Of a stretch of 64,000 bases of DNA, positions 17,737-25,869 are shown one piece after another. The notes beneath the pieces are model-generated. The model was not told where the DNA came from. It did not search any database and saw nothing but the letters and a program-made list of their open reading frames with translations. Source of the stretch: Paenarthrobacter histidinolovorans (GTDB taxonomy: Bacteria > Actinomycetota > Actinomycetes > Actinomycetales > Micrococcaceae); contig NZ_BMPM01000001.1 in the NCBI RefSeq assembly GCF_014647595.1, positions 124,001 to 188,000 of the forward strand. Reading direction: 5' to 3'. The first letter of the stretch is position 1. Each line of letters starts with the position of its first letter. Made by a program: the position numbers and the translations under genes.

Positions 17737-18807
17737 ATGAGTGTTGAAGCTGTTTCCCCCGCCGTACCTTCCTTCAGTTCCCGTGTCTACGGCTCCCTTT
17801 TGGGCGGAGCCTTGGGCGATTCCCTGGGATACGCCATCGAGTTTGACTCCATTGCGGCGATTCGGGCACGTTACGGATCCGCGGGCCTGACCTCTTTTGG
17901 ACAGCTCGACGGCGGCAGCCACTTTTCGGACGACACCCAGATGACGCTGTACACGGTGGATGGTCTGGTGGAAGCGCTCGAATGGGCAAACGACGGAGTG
18001 GCAGCTGACGAGATCGCCTGCCTGTGGCTTGCCTACTTGCGCTGGCTTGCGACCCAGGATGTGGCTGCTTCCTCCTCCGCGCCCGTCCCGCAGCCCCGAT
18101 GGATCGACACACAGGCCGTACTCAGGCACCGACGCGCCCCCGGCAACGCCTGCCTCAGCGGGCTGGCCTCGGGAGAGATGGGAACCGTGGCAAGGCCGGT
18201 AAACCCGGAGTCCAAAGGATGCGGCACAGTGATGCGTGCGGCGCCGTTCGGCCTGGTCCCCCACATTTCCAGGGAAGCCGTCTACAAACTCAGTTCCGAC
18301 GCGGCCTCGTTGACCCACGGGCACCCTTCAGCACGGCTAAGCGCGGCCGCCTTCAGCCTGCTGATCCACAACCTTGTTGCCGGCAGCGATCTCCGGAACG
18401 CAGCCACCGAAGCCCTCGCCTACGTGGACAACGTCCCCACCAAGGCACCGGAGCTCTCCGAACGTCTGGAATCCGCGTTGCAGCTCTCCGCCCAGCAGAC
18501 GGTACTGGGTCCGGAAGAGCTGACCGCAGCGCTCGGTGAGGGGTGGGTCGCTGAGGAGGCACTTGCCGTCGGGCTTTACGCCGTTTTGTCCACCAGCGGC
18601 CAGGACCCCGCCGAACACTTCCGTAAGGCGGTGGCCGTTGCGGTCAACCATAGCGGCGACAGCGACTCCACAGGCTCCATCGCGGGAAACATCCTGGGCG
18701 CGTTTTACGGTGAAGAATGCCTGCCCGCAGACTGGCTGGAAGCTTTGGAAGCGCCCGAGGTCATCCGCGGCATGGCGGACAGGCTGCTTGCCGTGACCAC
18801 CGGCTGA
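17737..18807 (+). CDS. ADP-ribosylglycohydrolase (DraG family)
   Basis: Predicted to remove ADP-ribose from a protein, nucleic acid or small molecule. The 356-aa protein has the family start YGSLLGGALGDSLG (residues about 18-31). It also has the first dimetal-binding motif HFSDDTQMT at 62-70 and the second, NHSGDSDSTGSIAGN, near residue 304; both are complete, so an active enzyme is expected. No ADP-ribosyltransferase or macrodomain gene lies nearby, so the partner or target is unknown. It is convergent with the DUF4395 gene, with 6 bp between stops. Confidence 0.9.
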   Translation: MSVEAVSPAVPSFSSRVYGSLLGGALGDSLGYAIEFDSIAAIRARYGSAGLTSFGQLDGGSHFSDDTQMTLYTVDGLVEALEWANDGVAADEIACLWLAYLRWLATQDVAASSSAPVPQPRWIDTQAVLRHRRAPGNACLSGLASGEMGTVARPVNPESKGCGTVMRAAPFGLVPHISREAVYKLSSDAASLTHGHPSARLSAAAFSLLIHNLVAGSDLRNAATEALAYVDNVPTKAPELSERLESALQLSAQQTVLGPEELTAALGEGWVAEEALAVGLYAVLSTSGQDPAEHFRKAVAVAVNHSGDSDSTGSIAGNILGAFYGEECLPADWLEALEAPEVIRGMADRLLAVTTG

Positions 18808-18813
18808 GGGACT

Positions 18814-19362
18814 CTACGATCTGCGGTCCGCGATGTCGCCGCACGCTTCGCACACATCGGCAGGGATGAAGCCCCGGCGCCGCAGGAAGCCAAAGATGGC
18901 ACAACCAAGGCAGAAGCCGATCAATGATTCCAGTGAGGCTGCCACGATCAGCAACGCCAGCAATATCCATGCCGCCGGCTGGACGCCCATGAAGAACAGC
19001 ACGACGGCGGCACTCGCCAGGGCGGCCCCGATGCCTTGGGCGAAACGCTTGGGAGGACCGGGCACAAGCTTGGCACGGCCGATCGCGGGCGCCAGGACCT
19101 TGACGGACAGCAGGGCCAAGGGCGAAATCCGGGGACCAAACAGCACACGCAGCCAGAACCCGGCAGCCAGTGCAACCAGCCCCCAACCCCAGCCGGTCAG
19201 CAGCGTGGCAACGGCAAGGATCACCACAAGCCCCGCTGTTATCCGGGCGGCGTACTCGTTGACCGGGTTGGGAAAAGCGAAGACTCTCCGCCAATCAACC
19301 CCGCGTTCGGGGGCTTTGGCAGTTTGTCGCGCCGGGGCCCGGGAAAGGCTTGGCTTGCTCAT
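18814..19362 (-). CDS. DUF4395 membrane protein
   Basis: 182-aa protein with four hydrophobic segments. It contains the DUF4395 landmarks FAFPNPVNEYAARITAG near the N-terminus, FGPRISPLALLS, and a cysteine motif GFCLGC after the last paired helices. A short C-terminal tail has another cysteine pair in CEACGD. The family is often encoded near thiol-redox or sulfur-transfer genes, but none adjoins here. Function unknown. Confidence 0.75.
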   Translation of the reverse strand: MSKPSLSRAPARQTAKAPERGVDWRRVFAFPNPVNEYAARITAGLVVILAVATLLTGWGWGLVALAAGFWLRVLFGPRISPLALLSVKVLAPAIGRAKLVPGPPKRFAQGIGAALASAAVVLFFMGVQPAAWILLALLIVAASLESLIGFCLGCAIFGFLRRRGFIPADVCEACGDIADRRS

Positions 19363-19429
19363 TGACCAAGGCTAGGAGTGCCGCTCCCCGGACGGGAAGC
19401 ATTGTTGCCTACTATGACCCACGGGGCCC

Positions 19430-20440
19430 TTATGCGCCGCCGACCATTTGCAGGAACTCGCCCTCTGAGACGACCTCGATTTGCTGGCCTTTGGCGTGCA
19501 GTTCCAGGACCCGCTTGGCTTTGCCCGTGAGCCGTCCGGCCCGAAGGTCTCCGGCCACAAAACCATCGCCGACAATGAGAACCGTGGTCCGTGCGGTAAC
19601 GCGGCTTTCGGGCCGTGCCCCCATCTCCGCGGCCCGCGACTTCGCTTCCGGCCGGGTAATGGCGAGGTCGCCGGTGAAGACCACGGTTTGCCCGAACAGG
19701 GGGTGGCCGGGCTCTGCTGCGGGGTTGGGCAGAGGATTGGGTCCTTCCTCCGGCCAGGCAGACCAACCGCCGGCGATGCCCGGAGCGGTTTCCAGTGTCC
19801 GCTCGAAGGAACTGCCGGTCCTGGCGGCCAACGCCGACATCGTTGCCTTTGACAAGCCGAATGCGGGGTCGAAAGCGGGCTGGCTGGGCAAGTTGAGTCC
19901 CAGGGAAAGGTAGAGCTCGGCGATGCTGTTGGCATCGTTGCGCCGGGCTATGTCCACCAGGATCCCGGCGCAGGCGCGGGCATCCTCCGCGGCGTCGTGG
20001 TGGTTCACAAGTGGCACGCCGGCTTCTTCGGCCGCGTACGGCAAGGAATTCGAAACGAGTGAATAACACCGGCGTGACAGCATCACGGTGCACACGTAGT
20101 CGTAAGCCGGCCCGGCGAGGCCGGAGACTTCCAATCCTGACCTGATGACTCCAAGGTCGAAGGCGGCGTTGTGTGCTGCCAGGATATCGCCGCCAATGAA
20201 CGCGCCGATTTCGGGGAACAGCTCCCCGAACCTGGGCATGCCCGCGACATCTTGAGCGCGGATGCCGTGGATGCGGGTGTTGTGGAACTCGAAGTGGTCG
20301 TGGTTCTCCGGCGGACGCATCAGCCAGGAGGCTTCCTCAACCACAACGCCATTGCGGACCTTGCTGAGACCCACTGAACAGGGCGACCCCCTGAAGCCGT
20401 TGGCTGTTTCAAAGTCGATCGCCGTAAAGTCCAATGCCAC
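19430..20440 (-). CDS. DnaQ-type 3'-5' exonuclease with C-terminal BRCT domain
   Basis: 336-aa protein. Residues about 5-165 form a DEDDh exonuclease: D9 and E11 in AIDFETA, the second motif LAAHNAAFDLGVIR, and the C-terminal HDAAEDARACAGI with the HxAxxD pattern. After a linker, residues about 245-335 are a BRCT domain (GQTVVFTGDLAITRPEAKSRAAEMG). This exonuclease-BRCT fusion is common in actinobacteria and probably serves repair rather than replicative proofreading. It is a single gene with a terminator of the next operon 24 bp upstream. Confidence 0.88.
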   Translation of the reverse strand: MALDFTAIDFETANGFRGSPCSVGLSKVRNGVVVEEASWLMRPPENHDHFEFHNTRIHGIRAQDVAGMPRFGELFPEIGAFIGGDILAAHNAAFDLGVIRSGLEVSGLAGPAYDYVCTVMLSRRCYSLVSNSLPYAAEEAGVPLVNHHDAAEDARACAGILVDIARRNDANSIAELYLSLGLNLPSQPAFDPAFGLSKATMSALAARTGSSFERTLETAPGIAGGWSAWPEEGPNPLPNPAAEPGHPLFGQTVVFTGDLAITRPEAKSRAAEMGARPESRVTARTTVLIVGDGFVAGDLRAGRLTGKAKRVLELHAKGQQIEVVSEGEFLQMVGGA

Positions 20441-20463
20441 TGGACAAGATTACAGCCGGAAAA

Positions 20464-20497
20464 GGCCGCCCCTGCCGATTTCAGCGGCGGGGCGGCC
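20464..20497 (-). terminator. Rho-independent terminator of the gntR-ABC operon
   Basis: GGCCGCCCC at 20464-20472 pairs with GGGGCGGCC at 20489-20497, and an inner GCCG/CGGC pair extends the stem after a one-base bulge. On the minus strand the hairpin is followed by TTTT. It lies about 40 bp after the last gene of the operon (stop at 20537). Confidence 0.85.
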
Positions 20498-20536
20498 CTT
20501 GCTGCCAATAATGTGGGGAACGCTACATCGTGCTGC

Positions 20537-21223
20537 TTAGGGCGTGGCCCGGCGAAGAGTGGCATATGAGCATGCGGCAAGCACCACACAGAGCAGAGCT
20601 GCCCAGCCGCTGATGCTCAGCGGGCTCTGCTGGGCGAACCAGGCACCAACCGATCCCCACCATTCGAGCAGGGTGGTGAGGGCGGCCAGGCCAATGAGGG
20701 CCACTGCCGTCCCCAGCGTGGATACCAGCGTTCCGGTTGTTCCCCAGCGTTTGAAGATGGTGGCGAACCAGAATCCGATGATGAACATGAACATCATCAC
20801 CACGAAGAAGAACGCTGCCGTGGAGTACCAAGGTCCGTCCGTGACCCACGGGATCTTGAAGTAGTAGCCGTAGACACCCCATCCGTTGGTTGCGCCCTCA
20901 ATGGCACCGCCCAAGAGGTAGAGGGCTGTCATGCCAAGCGCAATGAGCGAGAAGAGCCCCAAGGTGCCCAGGTAAAACGCCCGGCGACTGATGCTCAGCC
21001 CTTGGGAGAACGGGAACACCAGGGTCATGCTTTGGATCCCGAGAACCAGGAAGTACCACATGGGTGCCTGGCTTCCCCCGCCGTATTTGCCTTCGTTGAC
21101 GGGGATGAGTGCAAAGATGGCCAGCGACATCAGGAAGGATGCCGCCAGAATGGTCAATGGCCATCCGATGTAGGTCCACTTGTTGATCAGTTGCATCCGT
21201 GCAACTGCCAAAGTCCTGCTCAT
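20537..21223 (-). CDS. ABC transporter membrane protein of GntR-controlled operon
   Basis: 228-aa protein with six hydrophobic segments and no ABC motifs, typical of ABC-2-type permeases encoded with YtrA-like regulators. The ATG at 21223 overlaps the stop of the ATPase gene by ATGA (21220-21223). With the ATPase it would form a drug, peptide or lipid exporter or a membrane-stress protection system. A strong terminator follows. The specific substrate is not visible. Confidence 0.85.
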   Translation of the reverse strand: MSRTLAVARMQLINKWTYIGWPLTILAASFLMSLAIFALIPVNEGKYGGGSQAPMWYFLVLGIQSMTLVFPFSQGLSISRRAFYLGTLGLFSLIALGMTALYLLGGAIEGATNGWGVYGYYFKIPWVTDGPWYSTAAFFFVVMMFMFIIGFWFATIFKRWGTTGTLVSTLGTAVALIGLAALTTLLEWWGSVGAWFAQQSPLSISGWAALLCVVLAACSYATLRRATP

Positions 21224-22152
21224 CGCCTTGCCTCCATCACGTCATCGGTGAAATTCTCAGCGCCGGATGCCGCGGTGCCTGCTCCGGCCATGGTCTTGCG
21301 CACCACCAGCTGCTGCAGGGACACGGGCGAGAGCTCAAGGCCCAGCTCCAGGGCTTCGGCGCGTTCACGGCTGTTGAGTGCCTCGTCCACGGTCACCGAG
21401 GCCAGGGAACCCAGGGTTTCCCGGTGCAGGACCTTCCGGCCCATCAGGAAGGCATCCACTGTGTCGGCGGAACCGGAAACCGTCACGGCGGAACCGCGGA
21501 TGTCTTCGGCATCTGCGTCCATGATGATCCGGCCCCGATCGATCACCACCACGTGCTCAAGGAGGTTTGCTACCTCATCAATCAGGTGCGAGGACAGGAT
21601 GATGGTTCGCGGGTGATCCGCGTAGTCCTCCACCAGCCGGTCGTAGAACAATTGCCGGGCGACGGCGTCGAGTCCCAAGTATGGTTCATCGAAGAAGGTC
21701 AGTTCCGCCCGGGAGGCGAGGCCGATAATGACGCCGACGGCGGACAACTGGCCTCGTGAGAGTTTCTTGATCCGACGCTTGAGGGGAAGCTGGAAGTCTT
21801 CGGCCAGCCGGTCGGCGAACTGCTGGTCCCAGTCCTTGTAGAACAGCGCGGCAGACCGGAAAGCGTGCTGCGGCTGGAAGTCATCCGGGTACTTCTGGGA
21901 TTCACGAATGAAGCAGATCCGGGACAGCACTGAGTCGTTCTCGTAGGCGCTGGCACCGAAGACCAGGGCTTCGCCTGAGCTCGCGAACGCTTGTGCTGTG
22001 AGGATGGACATGAGCGTGGTCTTGCCGGCACCGTTGCGTCCGAGCAAGCCGTAGATACGGTTGGTCGAGAGGTTCAGGTTGACGTTGTCCAGCGCGTTGA
22101 GGTCTTTGTAGTGCTTGAACAGGTTACGGGCCTCGACGATGGTGTCGTTCAC
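21220..22152 (-). CDS. ABC transporter ATP-binding protein (YtrB-like)
   Basis: 310-aa ATPase. Walker A GRNGAGKTTL is near residues 39-48. The signature is diverged (KLSRGQLSAVG replaces LSGGQ), and Walker B ELTFFDEPYLGLD and the H-loop LSSHLIDE are present. Residues after about 220 form a C-terminal extension (VSGSADTVDAFLMGRK) seen in exporter ATPases with a regulatory tail. Translation begins at a GTG (22152) that overlaps the regulator's stop (GTGA). Second gene of a three-gene operon. Confidence 0.9.
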   Translation of the reverse strand: MNDTIVEARNLFKHYKDLNALDNVNLNLSTNRIYGLLGRNGAGKTTLMSILTAQAFASSGEALVFGASAYENDSVLSRICFIRESQKYPDDFQPQHAFRSAALFYKDWDQQFADRLAEDFQLPLKRRIKKLSRGQLSAVGVIIGLASRAELTFFDEPYLGLDAVARQLFYDRLVEDYADHPRTIILSSHLIDEVANLLEHVVVIDRGRIIMDADAEDIRGSAVTVSGSADTVDAFLMGRKVLHRETLGSLASVTVDEALNSRERAEALELGLELSPVSLQQLVVRKTMAGAGTAASGAENFTDDVMEARR

Positions 22153-22550
22153 AGGGCCGCGCTCCTTTCCTTGTCCGTTCCGGTCTCCTGGGCGAGTCCG
22201 GAGCTACGTTCGATCATGGTGTTCAGCTGCTCGGCAGAGATGCCCAGTTTCCGGGCTTCCAGCGTCAGCGGCTTGACGTATTGTTCGAAGAATTCCTCGG
22301 TGCGCCGCGCTATGACCTGCGCGCGCGCCCCTGTGGCTACGAACATCCCTATCCCCCTGCGTTTGTAGAGAATTCCTGAATCCACCAGCACGTTGACGCC
22401 TTTGGCAGCCGTTGCCGGGTTGATGCGGTGGAAAGCTGCGAACTCATTGGTCGAAGGCACCTGGGACTCTTCGGGCATGGTGCCGTCCACGATTCCGTTC
22501 TCGATGAGTTCGGCGATCTGCATGAAGATGGGCTTGCTGTCATCGATCAT
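22149..22550 (-). CDS. GntR-family regulator, YtrA subfamily
   Basis: Short (133 aa) GntR regulator. The winged-helix domain (residues 1-75) has the typical start DDSKPIFMQIAELIENGIVDG, then the recognition part FAAFHRINPATAAKGVNVL and GILYKRRGIGMFV. The roughly 50-residue C-terminal tail is the short YtrA-type dimer tail, not a large effector domain. I use the ATG at 22550; two in-frame GTG codons upstream (22556, 22559) are less like the family start. It is first in an operon with an ABC ATPase and membrane protein. The dyad at 22569-22592 over its promoter suggests autorepression. Confidence 0.9.
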   Translation of the reverse strand: MIDDSKPIFMQIAELIENGIVDGTMPEESQVPSTNEFAAFHRINPATAAKGVNVLVDSGILYKRRGIGMFVATGARAQVIARRTEEFFEQYVKPLTLEARKLGISAEQLNTMIERSSGLAQETGTDKERSAAL

Positions 22551-22568
22551 GAGCACCACCGCCTCACT

Positions 22569-22617
22569 GGTTCATTACTCATGTAACTAACCATACAAGC
22601 AGCGAGGCTAACGTCAA
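22569..22617 (-). promoter_or_regulatory. Promoter and dyad operator of the gntR-ABC operon
   Basis: On the minus strand a -35 TTGACG (22612-22617) and -10 TATGGT (22590-22595) are 16 bp apart. The dyad GGTT-NN-TTAC-NNNN-GTAA-NN-AACC (22569-22592, 16 of 24 positions symmetric on one axis) overlaps the -10 and the expected start of transcription. This is the placement expected for an autoregulating YtrA-type repressor. Confidence 0.65.
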
Positions 22618-22665
22618 GCGACTGGGTCGAAAAAGACGACGACGGCCGTCCAGTAGGCTTGTTGG

Positions 22666-23445
22666 GTGATCTTTTCTGCGATGAGCGACCTTGCCGTATC
22701 CACTTTCGGGGGTGCAGGACCGGTGCAGCCCTCCATGGCTTCGTTCCTGCCTGACTGGCTTAACCCCCAGATCTTCCTGGCCGACCCTGCCCTGGCACCC
22801 TGGGTTGTTCTCCTGGTGTGCGGCATCGTCTTTGCGGAGACGGGCCTGCTGGTGGGCTTCTTCCTGCCCGGCGACTCCATGCTGTTTACCGCAGGTCTGC
22901 TGGTTGCCACGGACACCATCAAGTTCAACATCTGGGCTCTGGCAGGCTTGATCATCGTCTCCGCGATCATCGGCAACCAGACGGGCTACCTCATCGGCTC
23001 CAAGGCCGGTCCCGCGATCTTCAACCGACCCGACTCCAAGCTCTTCAAGAAAGAGAACGTCGAAAGCGCCCACGCCTTCTTCGAAAAGCACGGTGGCAAG
23101 GCGTTGATCCTGGCACGGTTCGTCCCCATTATCCGCACCTTCGTCCCTGTCATTGTGGGCGTTGCCCAGATGGACAAGCGGAAGTTCTTCATTTTCAACG
23201 TCATCGGTGCAGTGCTCTGGGGAGGCGGCGTCACGTTCCTGGGGTACGTTCTGGGCGATCGCATTCCCTGGGTCAGCAAGAACCTGGACATCATCTTCAT
23301 TGTCATCGTGCTGATCTCCGTCATCCCGGTCATCATCGAGGTAACCCGCGGATTCGTGGCAAAGCGTAAGGCCGCAGCCGAAGGGACGGACCCGGTGGAG
23401 GAATTCATCGAAGAACACGACGGCGGAAAGCACGGCGAGCACTGA
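22666..23445 (+). CDS. DedA-family membrane protein
   Basis: 259-aa protein of the DedA/SNARE-associated group, thought to move lipid carriers or maintain membrane homeostasis. Signature segments are VFAETGLLVGFFLPGDSMLF and the later RFVPIIRTFVPVIVG, with two re-entrant-type hydrophobic blocks and three clear helices. The C-terminal 30 residues are charged and cytoplasmic. The start is GTG 22666 or ATG 22681; neither has a ribosome site, and a TAGGCT hexamer ends 6 nt before the GTG, which would suit a leaderless mRNA. It is divergent from the gntR operon and convergent with rdgB. Confidence 0.88.
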   Translation: MIFSAMSDLAVSTFGGAGPVQPSMASFLPDWLNPQIFLADPALAPWVVLLVCGIVFAETGLLVGFFLPGDSMLFTAGLLVATDTIKFNIWALAGLIIVSAIIGNQTGYLIGSKAGPAIFNRPDSKLFKKENVESAHAFFEKHGGKALILARFVPIIRTFVPVIVGVAQMDKRKFFIFNVIGAVLWGGGVTFLGYVLGDRIPWVSKNLDIIFIVIVLISVIPVIIEVTRGFVAKRKAAAEGTDPVEEFIEEHDGGKHGEH

Positions 23446-23479
23446 GCTCACCAACCACGGCAAAAGCTTCACCGCAAAG

Positions 23480-23510
23480 AAGAGGCACCCCGCGCCGCGG
23501 GGTGCCTCTT
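23480..23510. terminator. Bidirectional terminator between dedA and rdgB
   Basis: A perfect 14-bp stem (AAGAGGCACCCCGC / GCGGGGTGCCTCTT) with a 3-nt loop lies between the convergent dedA-like gene and rdgB. Its outer bases give short A and T tracts on both sides, so it can act on both strands. Confidence 0.85.
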
Positions 23511-23540
23511 GCTTTACCGCTGCAAAGTCAGCGGATGACC

Positions 23541-24212
23541 TTATTGCTCCGCAGGCGTCCCGGCCCCGGAAAGGGCAGAGATGATCGCAGGCAGCAGAGC
23601 CCGGAATGCTTGACCACGGTGACTGATGGCATTCTTTTCCTCAGAGCTGAGTTCGGCGCAGCTGCGGTCCATGCCGGCAGGTTGCAGCACGGGATCGTAG
23701 CCGAAGCCACCTTCGCCGCGTGGCTCCCGGAGAAGCTTCCCCTCCAGCTGGCCATACTCCACGGTCTCGTGGGCGATGCCATCAGATCCCGGGACAGCCA
23801 GGGCCGCGGCGCACACGAACGCTGCTCCACGGAACTGGTCCGGAACATCGGACAGTTGCGCCAACAGGAGGTTCAGGTTGCCGGTGTCGTCCCCGTGCCG
23901 GCCGGACCACCTGGCCGAGAAGATCCCCGGCGCGCCGCCGAGGACATCCACTGCCAGCCCGGAATCGTCGGCAATGGCAACCAGGCCGGTCGCTTCCGCC
24001 ACAGCGCGGGCTTTGAGAAGCGAATTCTCGGCAAAGGTGACTCCGGTTTCTGCTACGTCCGGGGCACCCGCTGCGGCAGCGTCCACAACCTGGGTATCGA
24101 CGTCGAGGCCCGGCACCTGGCCCCGCAGCAGTTCGCGGAGTTCCCTCAGCTTGCCCTTGTTGTGGGTGGCGAGGACCAGGCGGGGGCCCACGGCGCCTGA
24201 AGCGGCGCTCAC
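23541..24212 (-). CDS. rdgB: Non-canonical purine NTP pyrophosphatase (RdgB/HAM1)
   Basis: Hydrolyses ITP, dITP and XTP to monophosphates and keeps them out of nucleic acid. The 223-aa protein has [19 protein letters not shown] at about residues 10-28, [16 protein letters not shown], the metal-binding [15 protein letters not shown] and [11 protein letters not shown], then [10 protein letters not shown] near the end. It overlaps the RNase PH stop by 4 bp (24209-24212), the classic rph-rdgB pairing. Confidence 0.95.
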   Translation of the reverse strand: MSAASGAVGPRLVLATHNKGKLRELRELLRGQVPGLDVDTQVVDAAAAGAPDVAETGVTFAENSLLKARAVAEATGLVAIADDSGLAVDVLGGAPGIFSARWSGRHGDDTGNLNLLLAQLSDVPDQFRGAAFVCAAALAVPGSDGIAHETVEYGQLEGKLLREPRGEGGFGYDPVLQPAGMDRSCAELSSEEKNAISHRGQAFRALLPAIISALSGAGTPAEQ

Positions 24213-24967
24213 GGAGCCTCTGCCAGCGTTTCGCGCTGGATGGCGGCGAGCTGGGTCGTGCCCAGCAGCGCGAGGTCAAGAAGGGCGTTGAGTTCGTCGC
24301 GGTCGAAAGGCGCACCTTCCGCCGTGCCCTGGACCTCGACGAACTTGCCCGACCCCGTCACCACGACGTTCATGTCGGTCTCCGCACGGACGTCTTCCAC
24401 GTAAGGCAGGTCCAGCATGGGCACACCGTCGATGATGCCAACGGAAACCGCCGCAATGGTATCGACCAAGGGCTCGGCATTGCGCGAAATGAGCTTGTTC
24501 TCTCGGGCAAAGCGGATGGCCTCGGCGAGCGCGACGTAAGCGCCCGTGATGGCAGCGGTGCGGGTACCGCCGTCGGCCTGCAGGACGTCGCAGTCCAGGA
24601 CGATCGTGTTCTCGCCCAGTGCCTTGGTGTCGATGATGGAACGCAGGGAGCGGCCGATCAGGCGCGAGATTTCGTGCGTACGGCCGCCGATCTTGCCTTT
24701 GACGGACTCACGGTCCGAGCGGGTGTTCGTGGCACGGGGAAGCATGGCGTATTCGGCCGTCACCCAACCGCGGCCCTCGCCTTTGAGCCAGCGGGGCACA
24801 CCCTCGGTCAAGGAAGCGGTGCACAGAACCCGGGTGTTGCCGAACTCGATCAACGCAGAGCCCTCAGCCTGCTTGGACCAGCCGCGGGTGATGCTGATGG
24901 GTCGCAGTTGGTCGGGGGTCCGGCCATCGGCGCGGATGACGGGTGTGGCTGTAGCTTCAGAAGTCAT
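24209..24967 (-). CDS. rph: Ribonuclease PH
   Basis: Phosphorolytic 3'-5' exoribonuclease that trims tRNA precursors. The 252-aa protein shows [24 protein letters not shown] N-terminus, [42 protein letters not shown] (containing the conserved RSxRE-like segment), [19 protein letters not shown] and the final [16 protein letters not shown] motif. Length and motif order match the family. Second-last of the murI-phosphodiesterase-rph-rdgB gene run; a short tandem repeat separates it from the phosphodiesterase gene. Confidence 0.96.
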   Translation of the reverse strand: MTSEATATPVIRADGRTPDQLRPISITRGWSKQAEGSALIEFGNTRVLCTASLTEGVPRWLKGEGRGWVTAEYAMLPRATNTRSDRESVKGKIGGRTHEISRLIGRSLRSIIDTKALGENTIVLDCDVLQADGGTRTAAITGAYVALAEAIRFARENKLISRNAEPLVDTIAAVSVGIIDGVPMLDLPYVEDVRAETDMNVVVTGSGKFVEVQGTAEGAPFDRDELNALLDLALLGTTQLAAIQRETLAEAP

Positions 24968-25020
24968 GTTCCAAGCTTAGCGACGATGACGGCGCTGCCC
25001 GCGCCGGGGCTTTGCCGGAT

Positions 25021-25096
25021 CGTGCCGTCGGCTCCGGAACGTGCAGTCGGCTCCGGAACGTGCTGTGGACTCTAGATCGTGTAGTGGACTCCGGCC
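25021..25096. repeat. Four tandem copies of a 19-bp unit at the 3' end of the phosphodiesterase gene
   Basis: Units begin at 25021, 25040, 25059 and 25078, each opening with CGTG; the first two differ at one position and the fourth covers the gene's last codons. Shared core is CGTGxxGTxGxCTCxxGA. The array looks like local duplication outward from the gene end into the gap before rph. No regulatory role is evident. Confidence 0.7.
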
Positions 25097-25869
25097 ACTG
25101 CCACGGCTACGTCCCCCGCAAATACGGGTTTGGCCTCGGACAAGACCTTGGTTTGCGAGGTCCACACGGGGATGTGGGTGAGCAGAAGCCGTTTGGCTCC
25201 TGCGTTTGTTGCGGCTTCGCCGGCGCGCTTGCCGGTGAGGTGGACGTCCTTGATGTCGTCGTCCCGCCCCTCTTCAAATGCCGCCTCGCACAGGAAGAGG
25301 TCCGATCCCTTGGCGGCATCTTCCAGTCCCTGGCATGAGTCCGTGTCGCCCGAATACGTCAGGATTTTGGTCACGGGGACGCCATCCTTGCCCGGCTCGG
25401 TGGCCGTGACACGCAAGGCGTAGGCCTCCTCCACCGGGTGGTTCACGGCGAAGGGCGTCACGGTGAAAGGACCAACAGTGACTGGCTTGAGTTCAGTCCA
25501 GTTGGTGAAATCGAATTCCTCGTGCATGCCCGGATCCAGCTCCAAACCGTAGGCCGTGGCCATCCGGTCCGCAGTGGCCGCAGGGCCCCACACGGGCAGA
25601 CGGTCCCGTCCCCAGCCGCCCGGCTTCCAACGCACCGCGACGTGGAGGCCGCACAGGTCCATGCAGTGGTCCGGGTGCAGGTGGGTGAGGAAGATCGCGT
25701 CGATGTCTTCAAGGTCGGTATAACGCTGGATGGCGCCCAGGGCGCCGCTGCCAAGGTCCATGACGATCTTCCACTCGCGTTCGCCGTCGTGCGCGGTGAC
25801 GAGGTAGCACGACGCCGGCGATCCGGGCCCGGGGAAGGATCCGGTGCACCCAACGATGGTCAGCTTCAC
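25072..25869 (-). CDS. Metallo-beta-lactamase-fold phosphodiesterase, Rv1339-like
   Basis: 265-aa cytoplasmic hydrolase with the MBL-fold zinc motif THLHPDH near residue 61-67, plus later ligands in [16 protein letters not shown] and LLTHIPVW. The gene order murI-this gene-rph matches Mycobacterium tuberculosis Rv1338-Rv1339-Rv1340. Rv1339 has been shown to be an atypical class II cyclic-nucleotide phosphodiesterase, so cAMP hydrolysis is the best inference here; tRNase Z-like nuclease activity is the alternative. Translation starts at GTG 25869, overlapping the murI stop by GTGA. Confidence 0.85.
   Translation of the reverse strand: MKLTIVGCTGSFPGPGSPASCYLVTAHDGEREWKIVMDLGSGALGAIQRYTDLEDIDAIFLTHLHPDHCMDLCGLHVAVRWKPGGWGRDRLPVWGPAATADRMATAYGLELDPGMHEEFDFTNWTELKPVTVGPFTVTPFAVNHPVEEAYALRVTATEPGKDGVPVTKILTYSGDTDSCQGLEDAAKGSDLFLCEAAFEEGRDDDIKDVHLTGKRAGEAATNAGAKRLLLTHIPVWTSQTKVLSEAKPVFAGDVAVAVAGVHYTI

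Noticed and set aside
22579..23472. Open frame antisense to the DedA gene
   Set aside because: No motif, and DedA signatures on the opposite strand are strong.
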